Part shown: in pieces, positions 50,421 through 63,960 of the stretch | Layout of the letters: each line of letters opens with the position of its first letter | Numbering within the stretch: the first letter of the stretch is position 1 | Assembly (NCBI GenBank): GCA_035048485.1 | Contig: CM068583.1 | Location: 27,897,841 to 27,961,840, forward strand | From: Pteria penguin | Lineage: Eukaryota; Mollusca; Bivalvia; Pterioida; Pteriidae | DNA: 64,000 nucleotides | Direction: 5' to 3' | The notes under the pieces: model-generated | The model's input: the letters and a program-made list of their open reading frames with translations, nothing else | Told to the model about the DNA's origin: nothing | Database searches by the model: none | Position numbers and translations under genes: made by a program

Positions 50421-51204
50421 ATTATTCTCTAACTATATCTTTAATGGAACATTTACATATCTGTTATATAAGTACGCCATAACACAATGTAATACACAAA
50501 TTACTATATAAAACAAACACTGTGCCATTAAGCGTCACCTGGTTTGGAAATCGTACTTACATATACACATACAATATTATCGTAGAACAGATAATGGATT
50601 AAATGGTTACTTTTCCTCAATATATTTAACATCATGAACCCTCTATGTACATGGAATAATTTGTACAAACAAATTGTTTATAAAAAAAGTGTTTTGAGAC
50701 TCAGAATATATGAAATAATTCATAAACAACTTGCAGTTTCTTCATTCATACACATTGCAATACATAATGTAATAATATCTTACAACATAAACTTTGTAAG
50801 ATTTTTCATTTACATTTAAAACACAAAATATGTACATATGTATATCATACTTGTATATATGAAAGCGCGGTTTAACAGTGCCATTTCTTTCAAGTCTCCA
50901 TAATATATGAGACATAGGTAATGGATATGATGATTACTCGTTATATAAACGTAATAACATATACTACTAGTACAGTGTTTCATCATTTCCTTAGTCATGC
51001 AATCCACATCGGCATTATGCACTCGCTACCACCGCGTACTTTTGTATTCAATACACATACTCCGCCGTTCATCCTCCTTTGATGGGATTATTGCAATGGC
51101 TTAACATCCCAATGTTCATCGGCAATCGGATTGGCATTTGACTAACCAATTGAGATGGAAACTTTCGGGATTTGTCGACAGCGGACGACATTTAGTTGTC
51201 ATGT
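50421..51204. other. 3' flank of the Ig/chitin-binding gene, nothing recognised
   Basis: AT-rich. No exon supported. Confidence 0.4.
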
Positions 51205-52733
<1,529 letters not shown>

Positions 52734-53249
52734 CTTAAATGGTGTAAGAACAAATGTATATTTTATCGATGTTATACAATTATATGGATTATTGATAACT
52801 TAATAATGCAAAAAAAGTATATTGATTCCTTCATTTTATAGTATACAAAAGACACGAGTAACTATTGCAGTCAATTTACCATTTCATGCGAAGAACACAA
52901 AAGAAGTCTTAATTATTTGGGGGCATAAACGTTATACGTATATAAAACAAGTGTTCTTTTTAAATATTACACACTTTGTCTGTCACTAAATACATACTAT
53001 TAAAGCCGCTTACAATGTCGATTTTGAAATAGTATTCAAACATTGGTAGAGGGCGCTTTGTAATATAGACCGTCTTTTAGAACGTATTCCTCTAAGGGGA
53101 TATTTCAAGAACTGGGTTGAGTCATAGGTCATACAGCGATAGTTCAGGACTATTGTGAGGTTGTGTACAAATCAAAGATATTGATCTGATATCCACAACT
53201 TGAAGTAGAAAACACACGGCAATACATATGTAAATAAAATACTAGCAAT
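52734..53249. other. Upstream of the VCBP-like Ig exons, nothing recognised
   Basis: I looked for a phase-1 signal-peptide exon on the minus strand and found none that I could support. Confidence 0.4.
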
Positions 53250-53719
53250 CACGAACCTCTGTCAAACAGAGGTGGGATCACTTGCCATGGAGTAGTAAGC
53301 ATCCCCTGCCAACAAGGTCACACCCGTCGTAATGCCACAAGTATAAGCGAAAAAGTATTATTCGTTGTCACAGAATTAGTCAAAATAGGTATGTGTCATA
53401 AGCAGTAAGAATACTGCTGTATAGTATAGGTAATACAGATGTTTTAGTTACTGTGAAATAAGGAAATCAACATGTCAGACAACGATACATCATATGAGCA
53501 AATAAGGTCTTATAACGACCGTAAAATTTGCGGAATGTTGACATAAGTCGTGAAATCTTATATCCTTGTTTGAGTAACTTTTCTCCTAGTAGTTGACTTC
53601 GATAAATAAAAGAGCGATACTCAGATGACGCTCGCGCATATCATATCAATTGGGATACATAAACACCGTACGCAGGTGATAAAAGAATGTTGCTACTAGT
53701 ATATGGAAAGTTAACAATG
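53250..53719 (-). mobile_element. PLE family A, diverged RT C-terminus and 3' UTR (copy A5)
   Basis: The minus strand reads PIVNFPYTSSNILLSPAYGV, YVSQLI (then a stop), YARASSEYRSF, QLLGEKLLKQGYKISRLMST and FRKFYGRYKTLF. The conserved box follows at 53330-53269. It abuts PLE-B copy B7 at 53719. Confidence 0.75.
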
Positions 53720-53826
53720 GGGAAACTTAGGAAGGTCATTTAATTTGACAAAAGCCAAACAAATGGTGTGGTTAACCGGTTTACGGACCCACCTTCCCAC
53801 TCACCGTAACAGCAGAACAATCAAAG

Positions 53827-54063
53827 AATCGGGAGGCCGGGGTTCGAGTCTGGTCATGCCGGTGTCATGTCTTTCGGATGAGACAGTAACAACCGAGGCC
53901 CCGTGTCGTGGTATGCATGGCACGTTAAAGATCCCTCACTGCTTCGGGTGGGTTTGTTGCAAATGTCAAAATTTGTATGCCCCGTATCAGGCAGATGCCG
54001 TCACCATATACGTGAAATATTCGTGGTGTGACGTAAAACAAAAATCAATCAATCAATCAATAA
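53827..54063 (+). mobile_element. tRNA-derived SINE, 5'-truncated, nested in PLE-B
   Basis: Starts within the tRNA head (ATCGGGAGGCCGGGGTTCGA) and contains GTATGCATGGCACGTTAAAG, GCAGATGCCGTCACCATA and an AATC tail. PLE-B sequence reads GCAGAACAATCAAAGA before it and TGTACATTTAAAAATT after it, which is continuous in the uninterrupted copies. Confidence 0.85.
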
Positions 54064-54293
54064 AAAATGTACATTTAAAAATTTATAAATAATCCTCCAT
54101 GTAAAGAAAAATGGTCAATAGGTATAGCATATTGAAAGATCATAAAAATATAAAGACGTAAGGTATTGTAAAACACATAATGATATAGAAATATATGCGC
54201 CATCAACATGATAAACCGTGCTCTGCCAGTCTGAAAGCTAGCTAAGACCCTAGATCTGTAGGAGTCCCGACTAACAGTCAGAGGGGACGAGGT

Positions 54294-54791
54294 TCAGGAC
54301 CATGTCTCCTCTGAAAGGAGTTTGGACAATACCCTGTTAGTCAGCGTGCAACGTTCAAGTAAAAGTCTGCATAAGGCTGTAGAAGGGCCAAATACAAGAC
54401 CTATAGTCTTTTTGATGATCTCAACGTCATATTGTCTATTTAGAAGACGTTTAAATATTTTATTACATGATAAAATAACGTTATCGGAGCATTTTACTTT
54501 CCTTAGTTTATATACGCGATCACCGTAAAAATTAGGACGGGAAATTCCATTGGATATATAGTGTTGAAAAGAAATATTTCCAAATTTAGATAGAAGTTCT
54601 GAATAAGATCTAAAGAACTTGCCGAATGTTTTTCTAAGCTTGTGATATCTGTAACCCTGAGCTAAAAGTTTAGTAGTAATTTGTAAATTTCGTGTATGAA
54701 AGTCCAAAACATCGGTCCAGCCTCTGACAAATCGAACTAATTGAGATATATAGATACCATATGATGGGAGTCGAAGGACATCGCCATCCAA
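54294..54791 (-). CDS. PLE family B reverse transcriptase, C-terminal fragment
   Basis: 165-codon open frame covering the thumb and C-terminal extension of the RT. PSYGIYISQLVRF is the family counterpart of PAYGVFISQLIRY in family A. The catalytic YLDD lies just upstream in a shifted frame. Not a functional gene. Confidence 0.75.
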   Translation of the reverse strand: MDGDVLRLPSYGIYISQLVRFVRGWTDVLDFHTRNLQITTKLLAQGYRYHKLRKTFGKFFRSYSELLSKFGNISFQHYISNGISRPNFYGDRVYKLRKVKCSDNVILSCNKIFKRLLNRQYDVEIIKKTIGLVFGPSTALCRLLLERCTLTNRVLSKLLSEETWS

Positions 54792-55065
54792 GTAAGGAAA
54801 ATTTACAAAAGGAAATCCAAAATCCTCACGTTTATCATAAATATTAGTATATATTAGGTGGTAATTTTGATGTTCATATCTGAGAAAGGTGTAGATTTAT
54901 TTCAAGTATTAGCTTTATTCAATTTGAGCTCTGGTGGATATATTTCTGATAATAATTGTTTGAATTCAGGGTTGTCGATAACCAAAATGTCATCCAGATA
55001 TCTGCAAGTATTATTAAATTTGTCAATGAGGTCGAAACGTTTTGATTTTAATCAAATCATGAGGC

Positions 55066-56187
55066 AGAGATGTATAAAGTGTAGAAAAATTTAAGAAAAG
55101 AACACATAAGAATATAAGAAAAGAACACTTTTTTTCAGAATGCCAGGCTTATCCTACAAATATTCTGTCATTGTTGTCGGGGACATAATGATGAAACAAG
55201 TGCATACTATTATTCTTCAATCTTTCAACAATTTTTCTGTTAATATGTTTGCTAGGAAAACTTGAAATACAGAGTAATGCCCTTTGTTCATAGTGTAAAT
55301 TCTAGAAATAAATTAAAGCCTTTGGTTGACTTGATTTATTGATATGACGAATATAAAGGGAATTGTTGTTCAACAATCCATATTCAGTGGTTTATTCCTT
55401 CTGCTGACATCGACATTGAACTTCTTTACCTCAAATCAATGAGGAATATTTGGAATCACGGTGAGGGTTTTTTTTGTTGGTTCGGTTTTTTATTTATTTA
55501 TTTTTGTTGTGTATGTGTGTGTGTGTATGTGTGTTTAATGTTTCACATCAATTGGTATAAGGGAATTCAGTTATAGTCCAAAATACTTATTCAGTAATAA
55601 ATGTTTTGATCTAAAGACTTAACAACTTCTAACAATAAAACATATCCTCGATGGACGTAGCGCCAGTGTATGCAGTTTTTTAGAGCATAGGTGTAAAGAA
55701 AACTAAATTATGGCGACTTTTGACCCCCATGTCAATACGCATAAAATACCTAACTGAAGAGGTGTCCGTGTTATTTCCTGACCATATGTTTCAAGAGGTT
55801 TCAGTCACGGTCCGCAAAAAATATCTGAACACATGGACGGATGGATAGATATGCACGGTTGTTTCTGTATGCCCACGAATGTAGCTGGGTGTAATGAATT
55901 GTCTAATATACTACCAATCGCATTTATTTGATCGACTTATAAACGACCAGAGTATTTCAATTGCCTGTCTGAATTTTCGCCGCAATCGACTTACCATCAT
56001 ATATTTAAATGTCGTTTAATGTTTTTCTTACTGCTTCGTGCCCAAATAAATTTCAATTTAAAAATGCCACTTTATCAAATAAGTGAATAGGACAATGTCA
56101 ATTCGTGTTCTTGTTTCCTTCATGTGTTCATATGAATATATTTATGTATTTAATTCCTCGACTTGAAAAACTATTGCATGACTTTTG
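55066..56187. other. Intergenic, nothing recognised
   Basis: AT-rich. TG-rich stretch at 55508-55534. Confidence 0.4.
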
Positions 56188-56249
56188 CGACGGGTGTTGC
56201 ATACAACCAGGTGACGCTTACTTCTCCCGGGCACCTGGTCTCACCTCGA
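56188..56249 (+). other. Isolated PLE-A 3'-UTR box
   Basis: GCGACGGGTGTTGCATACAA, then CCCGGGCACCTGGTCTCACC; no RT nearby. Confidence 0.65.
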
Positions 56250-56569
56250 TTTTATTGGAGTTCGCATTTGTCTAAATATAACACTATACACGATACCATC
56301 CTTTTATTGAATGCACTATGAGATATGGTTTACTCTTCGGTACTTCGTATTTTACTTACACATACACATGAAACTTACTGGAAATTATATAATTTTTACC
56401 ATCTATGATAGACGTGACAACTGTGGTTCCTATTGGTAATTTTCCAAAGTTAGACTGCAGTGTCCCTAAGCTCAACAAATAACTTTCATATATTTGACTC
56501 GGGTACAAATGAGTCAAATTTGGAAAATTTAACACATCTTATTAATTTTTGTTAATCTAAACTCGGTAT

Positions 56570-57130
56570 GACCCAGAGATTACAGCAAAGAAGATAAATA
56601 TTTGTGCAAGACTCTAAATCTGAAGCTGTACATAATCTTATGAACGGCCTTATCTAACCTTTTCAGAGGAGATAGGTCCTTAATATTGCCCCTGAGTGTT
56701 ACTCTAGACTACTACAAGGACGTTAACTAGCATTTATACAGGTAGAACATATCACTTCATATTTTAGAAGATATATTTCATAATATTTTTATCATGTCCA
56801 TATTTTTATGTCCTCCAACATTGCGTATCGTTCTTGTTCTCTATATGAAGGATATATGTTTGAATGTGTACTCTTTGATTGTACTGTATGATGAGTGGGA
56901 CGGTGAGCCCGTAAAACAGTAAACACTTTAAGTGATTAACGATTGTCACGTCATTGGCCCATCCAGAGTTGATCACAGTACTGAATTACTATCGAATGTT
57001 TTGTGATGTCGTTTATTGTGCGATGCAATGTCTGCACTGCATGTCTGTGGAGACCAATCACATACAACTATCAGGTCTTTTTCAACCTTTCTTTGATAAG
57101 ACTTTGATGAGTTTTGTGTTAACAACTGAT
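56570..57130 (+). mobile_element. PLE family B, strongly diverged 3' end (copy B8)
   Basis: GACGGCC-like RT end, CCTTTTCAGAGGAGATAGGTCC, TGTGTACTCTTTGATTGTAC and GATGAGTGGGACGGTGAGCC follow the family-B order. Confidence 0.6.
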
Positions 57131-58231
57131 TGAGATCCTTTTCTTTTGTTTTAATTCTAGATGATTGTAATCACTTTTAGGATAAGACAATATCATTTTT
57201 ATCAGCTACCATTATGTTACTGTGAGGTTAAACGATCATTTGATTCCTAAATGTATTTTGTGTCCATGTCCTGTTTGAGATCAAACTTATTTTAATTATT
57301 TAATTTGCTCTTGTCTTGTATTTATTTGCTGGTAGTTATCAAATTATCGGCATCCACGTCATTACAATATTGGAAAATGCTGAACACTTCCTGTAACACA
57401 CAATCAGCCTTATGTATAACCCCCTAGAGCAACACCAATGGTCATCTATATATAATATGTATCTCAGCTCGTTTGATTATTGACAAACATGGTATTCAAT
57501 TAATTCATTATGTATGTCTTAATCTATACGTATATGTTGTATTTATGCAGTGGTCAAGGACGGATTTTCGCTCTTATTATATCAGTAGTCTATTCTACAT
57601 CAAAATACACATATATACATAAAGATATATCTTCTCCATAGATTAATACTACATATATATGATGTATTTATGTACAGCATGTCGATACGTATTTATATAG
57701 GTATAGCTTCCATTTAGTTGTACACGTTGTAATAATATATATCATGAAGCAACGACAAAACAAAAAAAAAATCGTGTTACATATAACGGATTTACTATGG
57801 TGTGCGTAACATATAACATTCAACATCAACAAGTGAAACAGAATGCAAAGCCAATACGTCCACATATGTAAATTTTTAAAACATCATCAGTGTGAAATCA
57901 TTCCAGTAAGTAGAGAGCAACAGGTAAGATTTGCAAAACATGACATCGATTTATCATCGTTCATATGGTGATTAAAGAGCAACATATATACATTACAAAT
58001 ATGACATCATTGCGAAAAGTTTTTAGTGAATCACATACAGCATTGACGAAGCCTTACATTGGTGCATCAATTACAAATGTAAAGAGCAACATATACATGT
58101 AACATTTACTTAACATGACATCGATGTTAAATCAACATATTTACACACACATGCCATGTGATGCATTTAACAATGAACATTTCAAGACAATGGTAATAAC
58201 TGCAAAATATGACTCAACAAAAGGCGGCAGT
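57131..58231. other. 3' flank of the EGF-repeat gene, nothing recognised
   Basis: AT-rich. No exon in either strand supported. Confidence 0.4.
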
Positions 58232-58368
58232 TCAAAAAAGCCAATGTCCCTCACCGCTCTGACATCTCCTTCCAACCCAAGGAGCTACGCATGCACAACG
58301 ATAAGATCCAGGTGTGTTGGTACATGTTCCTCCGTTGACACAAGGTTTTTTTAGGCATTCGTCTATAT
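58232..58368 (-). CDS. cbEGF exon 11 (last in window, possible C-terminus)
   Basis: [34 protein letters not shown], then QSGEGHWLF and TGA (58234-58232). A donor (G|GTGAGG) at 58254 fits the phase of all other exons, so either the protein ends here or it continues to the left. Confidence 0.75.
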
Positions 58369-59918
58369 CTGTGTGAAATAAAATGAAGTAAATATTAAGT
58401 GAAGATTACGAAATATAACTATGAAGATGGGCCAGCATGGTGAAAAACAAACTTAAAGTGGTTTAAGAACGGGATTGAAAATATACTTCTGCAGTCGAAG
58501 GCAAATGAAGACATATGTTTCATTTATCAGTTCATGATCTGACTCTTAATATCCATAAATGCTTTAGTATGATCAGTATTATGTTGGGATAAACATGTTC
58601 ATAAAATCAAGATATGCACAAGAAATGTTTATTCAAAAACTGTTTAGAAATTAAAGAAAATGAAATGTTTCCAATGTTTATTGATAATAATAATGACAAT
58701 AATAAAATCATTGTCCATGCATAATTGTGGCCATGTGTGTTTACATAACAACTGCAATAGTCCCAAAAGCTGATTACGTAGTACACATGCGTCTTGTTTG
58801 CGGTTGATATGGTATCATTAATTATATATTCATGTAAATAAATTGATGTTAAAATTTGAAGAAATATAATACTGTTTCACATTGTTCCATTTAACGAGCA
58901 ATGCATATGTATTGTACAGAATATATAACACTTGTGTCAACGAACCGTTCTCACACAAGCGCCCTCTCCATCCACTGGTACAACTACAGCGGTAGGAGCC
59001 GGGATTGTTAATACAATGTCCTCCATTCTCACAAGGATTACTCTCACATTCGTTGACATCTAAAATAAGTAAATCATTGTGCATATAATAAAAGTTATAT
59101 ACATTTAATACTGCTTTAAAGTCCATCGACATTAGGCAATCACCTGCCTTCATAAAAATAATTTGATATATTGAACACCATATACCAATCATACAAGATA
59201 CAAAATGCATTTAAACCTTCGTGGTGGAACAAGGATGATTAAAGAATTTGTCGCACCTTCTCCCAGAGATAATCCCAATACTATTTTTTTTTTTCGTGTA
59301 ATGAATCTTCGTTTAAGAATATTATTTGAAATCCCATACACATCAATTCAACAATGTTTCCTATCAAGCGTTATCATTTTATTTATACAATAAATTAAAG
59401 AATGTACGTACCTCTATTACAGTTCTTTCCGGTCCAGCCACTGATGCAGTCACACACGTAAGACCCGTCTGTATTACTACAAGTTCCACCATGAGCACAT
59501 GGTTTACGGGTTTTGCATTCATTTTCATCTACAAGCAAAAGATGCAAAAAATCATGACATCGTATCTACTGAATTTGATGAAAGAATCACATACATAGAT
59601 GCATGGTATATGTAAAATATATTCATAGAACGGTAATATAAAATAAATTATGATTGTTGACATAAAATTCTTATACATATAGGCAAAATCAATGTTTTGT
59701 ATGAGATGGAATATGAAATTTACCTTCTTTACAATTAGGACCTAGCCATCCATCTGCACATTCGCATTTATATGAGCCTTGGGTGTTTATACATGTACCT
59801 TGATGGTCACATGGGGATTTCAAACACTCATCAATATCTAAAAATAGTTTAGGAATCAAAAATAAACGGGAAGATGACATAGTCTACCAGAAATGATAAT
59901 AATACTACTAATAATAGC

Positions 59919-59988
<70 letters not shown>

Positions 59989-60882
59989 GTAATAATAATA
60001 ATGGTAATAAAAGAACTAATTATGAACAAACACACGTAATACACAACAAAATGTATTCGATTACATAACATATCATTTAGCAGTCCGATTGTAGGCAAAT
60101 AATGAAAAGCATAAAGAATCTTACTGACATCTGATGAAAGCATATTAATATTTGTAACTTATACTGTATCTCTACCTCTTAATAATTACATCACACAGAT
60201 ATACCTTTTTCACAGTTCTGTCCAGTCCATCCATTCCTACACGTACATGTGTATGACCCAGGATTGTTTATACAGAGTCCACCATTTAGACAGGGATTAG
60301 TTTTACATTCATTTTTATCTATAACATCAAATAAAAGGTGATGCCAAACTTAAGAAACAGATATAATGCTAAAAGACTGCGTGTGAAAATGTTTCTGTAT
60401 TGCCAAACATAAGTCGAATTAGATAAATATTTACTTTGATAATTGATAGTCCATTCATTTTTAATAAACACTTAACAATAGCCGTTCTTTTCCAAGTTAA
60501 AATGAAGTAAGAGGATTTATGCCAGACATACTACTTTAATGCTAGCATAGTGACATCAGAGTAAAAGGACGCAAATGTTTACGTCAAGTTATCGTATGTC
60601 TGGCATGGAGTGAAATATAAGATCAAGAGGAAAAGAAGCTATTAAATGGTTTGGAAACATTTACCATCTTCGCAATTGCTTCCCTCCCATCCAGCTGCAC
60701 AGGAACACCAGTAGGAGCCCTCGTTGTTATTACAGGTAGCGTTGTTCTTACACGGTTCATTATTACACTCATTTACATCTAAACACGAGATAAAAATTCT
60801 TAGTGATATTGGATGATACATCAAAACATACATGTCACTCCCAGCGGGGAAATAATCAAACATAACTACTGAAGATAGGTTC

Positions 60883-60950
<68 letters not shown>

Positions 60951-62966
60951 TAATCCATCATACGTGCATTTCGACTTTTGTCTCCTCGGCGACGATAAAT
61001 GCTATACTCTTGATGTTGAATAAGAAATTAATTTCTAAACTGACCTAAAAGTAACAGTCAAGGAGCCATCCTAGGACAAAGCTATATATGATTTATAATT
61101 TTTTAAATTTGTCACAGTTAATTTGAAATATATGTTTTGGATCAGTGCCATGCATTGAAAAGTGGGATTACAAGGTGATCGAGGCCGAAACTGTAGAAAT
61201 TGCAAACTATGAATAATTAAAGCAAACTAATTTCTAAAGTAACCTAACAGTAAAAGCCAAAGAACCAATACGATTTGAATATGGGCTTTGGATAGATTTT
61301 CATTTAAGTAGACGTTTAGTTAGTTACGTACTTAACTACACCTTATGAATGGAAGTAACATTTCTACCTTCGTTGCAGTGCTGAGATGTCCAGCCTTCTA
61401 CACAGTCACACTTATATGACCCGGGAGTATTATGGCATGTGGCGTTGTTTTGGCACTGTGATTCCATACATTCGTCTTTGTCTACACGATAGAATATCAT
61501 TATAAGTGTATAATGCATTCTACACGATCAATTAAATATCTACTTATACTAGATATCTACTTAAATCTCAAAATCTTAAAACTTTATGAACATTAATTTC
61601 GTGCCCCCCACCCTCAATTATAAATCATCATAGCATCTTACATCACTGAAAAGCAAAATGATTTTGTTCTACAATTATAATTTAGCTTTTCATTTTCTTT
61701 TTTGTCAGTTCTATAATATTCAAATGCGGTTACCGTAAATTTAGTGGACGATTACATAGTTTACCTATTTAACCTATCGTTTAAGTTTATCAAAGTAAAT
61801 AGTGATGTAATGCATTGTAAGTTTTTTTTTGGTATAATTATAATAGACGAGATATGAGGGTATCTGTTCTTTATGTCATCACACCTACCAGTTTGACAAA
61901 CGTCTCCCTCCCATCCAGCGTCACAATCACATGTGAAGGAACCATTATTGTTAATGCATGTTCCTCCATTTTCACACGGCTGTTTTGTTATGCACTCATT
62001 GATATCTATATTGAATACAGAAAAACAATAGAGTATATTGATAATATCCGTTATCTTTTGAGTGTATATTGGTTCTTAGCTTTGTTTTAAAAAATATTTC
62101 ATTTAAACCAAATTGTTTCGTTAATCATTATTATTATTATACATTGCGTTTTACCTTTATCGCAGTTTTCAGCCTCCCAGCCATCCGTACACTGACATGT
62201 ATATGAGCCGGCAGTGTTCGAACATGTCCCATTATTTTCACAAGGGTAAGTATCACATTCATTTATATCTGAAACAAAACAATTCAATAAGTACATACAG
62301 TTGAAATCTTTACAGTTTCACACGTTCTCGTAACAATGGAATATCTGCAATATAACTTTTTCATCAAAAGAAAAAAAAATTAAAAAAAAAAAAAATAAAT
62401 AAATAAAATAACTTTAAAATAAAAAGATTTCCGAGCATTCGTAAACTTTATGTATACCTTTATTACATAACTTAGACATCCATCCATCAGTACAGTTACA
62501 AACAAATGAACCATTGTTGTTTATACACGAGCCGTCGTTTTTACATGGATTATTATCACATTCATCGATATCTGAAATAGAAAAATATAATCGATAATCG
62601 CAATTTGTCTCATTTACCATATGTGTAATAATACCCAAAATGTGTAAGACTTTTTATCAATATTACTCACAGGCTACGAAAATTAAATAGATAATAATTA
62701 AATATATAAATAACTAAATAAAACGCATTTTCGACCAAGAATTCCTCTTAGTGCTCAAAGGCTCTTCATGTCTTAAAACATGTGTTGCAAACTAATTACT
62801 AAATGACATAAGTGAAAGAGTCAATAGTTGATGTTCCGGTATTTATGTTTACCTTTCTTACAATCCTGTCCCATCCACCCATCTGTGCAGTTACATGTGT
62901 AAGAGCCATCCGTATTAATACAAGTACCATTATTTGAGCATGGGCTTTGTTCACATTCATCCACAT
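58232..62966 (-). CDS. Calcium-binding EGF-repeat protein, eleven tandem single-exon cbEGF modules (5' end beyond window)
   Basis: Eleven minus-strand exons of about 114-117 bp, all phase 1-1, in transcription order: 62966-62853, 62571-62458, 62268-62155, 62005-61889, 61481-61368, 60778-60665, 60318-60205, 59837-59724, 59528-59412, 59059-58946 and 58368-58255 (or reading to a stop at 58232). Each starts D-x-D/N-E-C and carries C-x-N-x4-Y/F-x-C, the calcium-binding and Asp/Asn-hydroxylation signature, so the array should be a rigid rod. Introns between modules are 170-600 bp. Candidate relatives are Notch-, fibrillin- or fibropellin-type extracellular proteins; nothing in the window decides between them. 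Confidence 0.87.
58369..58945 (-). other. EGF-gene intron
   Basis: 577 bp with an AAT-type run near 58685-58706; otherwise unremarkable. Confidence 0.5.
58946..59059 (-). CDS. cbEGF exon 10
   Basis: [38 protein letters not shown]. The donor is GTTCGT, unlike the GTA-type donors of the others. Confidence 0.82.
59412..59528 (-). CDS. cbEGF exon 9
   Basis: [35 protein letters not shown]. Acceptor GCTTGTAG, donor GTACGT. Confidence 0.85.
59724..59837 (-). CDS. cbEGF exon 8
   Basis: [38 protein letters not shown]. Donor GTAAAT. Confidence 0.86.
59919..60010. repeat. AAT trinucleotide microsatellite
   Basis: AAT/TAA repeat with two GGT interruptions, inside an EGF-gene intron. Confidence 0.92.
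60205..60318 (-). CDS. cbEGF exon 7
   Basis: [38 protein letters not shown]. Donor GTATAT. Confidence 0.86.
60665..60778 (-). CDS. cbEGF exon 6
   Basis: [38 protein letters not shown]. Donor GTAAAT. Confidence 0.86.
60883..60943. repeat. TA microsatellite
   Basis: About 60 bp of TA repeat immediately next to the minus-strand retrozyme copy R8. Confidence 0.92.
60951..61290 (-). mobile_element. Retrozyme copy R8, divergent subfamily with hammerhead (minus strand)
   Basis: The minus-strand hammerhead at 60995-60955 has stem I CGTCG/TGATG, core CCGAGGA, stem II GAC-AAAA-GTC, GAA, stem III ATG-CA-CGT and triplet GTA. The core has one change from CUGANGA (U to C). Body sequence (CTTTTAGGTCAGTTTAGAAA) recurs in diverged form at 61226-61290 and near 63885-63940, so it is a repeat family. 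Confidence 0.65.
61368..61481 (-). CDS. cbEGF exon 5
   Basis: [38 protein letters not shown]. Donor GTAGAA. Confidence 0.85.
61889..62005 (-). CDS. cbEGF exon 4
   Basis: [38 protein letters not shown]. Donor GTAGGT. Confidence 0.86.
62155..62268 (-). CDS. cbEGF exon 3
   Basis: [38 protein letters not shown]. Donor GTAAAA. Confidence 0.86.
62458..62571 (-). CDS. cbEGF exon 2
   Basis: [38 protein letters not shown]. Donor GTATAC. Confidence 0.86.
62853..62966 (-). CDS. cbEGF exon 1 (first in window)
   Basis: [37 protein letters not shown]. Acceptor TTCTTAAG, donor GTAAAC. The phase-1 start means exons continue to the right of the window. Confidence 0.85.
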
Positions 62967-63221
62967 CTTAAGAAAACAATACACATTATCAATTCAAAAT
63001 GAATAAATATATAAAGAAATATATGTAGATAGATACATAAACATTATAGATTGCAACCTACACTGTGTCATAAAACAGCCAGGTGAAGTTTATTCTTTGG
63101 AAAGTACATGCTTTATGTAAACAGGGCATCCTCCTAAGTAATATAACTTATTAACACCACGTGTTTGAAGGTAATCAGTTAATAATACATTGAGTGTATT
63201 GAGAGACAGGTGGGATGGAAC

Positions 63222-63550
63222 ATAAGGACCTGTAAGTTTGAGGACATCAGAGGGTACCCATAGCCAGTTTTCAGTACATCTATACTAACAAAATATATAC
63301 AATGAATATACGATTAAAAATTGCAAATCATTCTAAAATTCATAAGTACCGCCTTCGTACACAGCTCTGTCCTTAGATGAATTCTCTGGCTTTAACGTTT
63401 AGGCCAATTTTGTAAAAAGCTTGTCAAATAGTTTTTCTTTCAAATTCTACAGCTTAGGTCTTGAGTATCATTGAAATATCTGTCGAAATGCGCAAATGGT
63501 GCACAAAACTAAGTTACATATATATGTTCTTATATTTATTATTATTATTA
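63222..63550 (+). mobile_element. Retrozyme copy R6 (degenerate)
   Basis: Follows the R2/R4/R5 order (CCAGTTTTCAGTAC, TAAGTACCGCC, CAGCTCTGTCCTTAGATGAA) and ends with a decayed hammerhead (TTGAAAT core; GTCGAAATGCGCAAATGGTG intact) at about 63465-63505. Confidence 0.65.
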
Positions 63551-63774
63551 TTATAAGCATGATAAATATTATTGTTGTTGTTGTTATTATAACGCTCCTC
63601 TAATCATAATACTTGGCTTAAGAAGCCACCATGGTGATTCTTTATCAAATTTGACGACAATCAGTTGAAATTGAATTAAACACCGAAAAAAGTGTTGTAG
63701 TTTAGAAGTGTATTTGAGTCTTCACAAACATGAACCGAAACCAAGTAATAGATATCTGACTATGAATACGTGTA

Positions 63775-63960
63775 TACGTTTGGTGCATCATTTGCGCATT
63801 TCAACAAGTAATGTCTCTTTAATGCCGTTGCTGGTCGTAACAATGGAAATCCAAAATGTATATATTTGGGAAACAGATTAATTGCCAAATTGACATCAAA
63901 AGTAACAGCTAAAGAACCAATCTAAGGCCAGGGTTGTGTATGAGATGGATACTGCTTGAT
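63775..63960 (-). mobile_element. Retrozyme-like copy R7 (degenerate, minus strand)
   Basis: The minus strand reads AAAGAGACATTACTTGTTGA, then AATGCGCAAATGATGCACC at 63832-63782, a decayed hammerhead. The body (63885-63940) resembles that of R8. Confidence 0.5.

Larger units (their letters stand above)
53719..55065 (-). mobile_element. PLE family B, RT C-terminal half and 3' UTR (copy B7), interrupted by a SINE
   Basis: The minus strand encodes RYLDDILVIDNPEFKQLLSE (catalytic YLDD, about 55005-54945), LPSYGIYISQLVRFVRGWTD, AQGYRYHKLRKTFGKFFRSY, KCSDNVILSCNKIFKRLLNR and VFGPSTALCRLLLERCTL (54791-54294 open). The 3' UTR is split by a SINE at 53827-54063 and resumes on both sides. Confidence 0.82.

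Noticed and set aside
54322..54528. Plus-strand frame MDNTLLVSVQRSSKSL (also 28650-28877 and 26521-26703 on their strands)
   Set aside because: Antisense of the PLE-B RT tail, repeated because the element is repeated.
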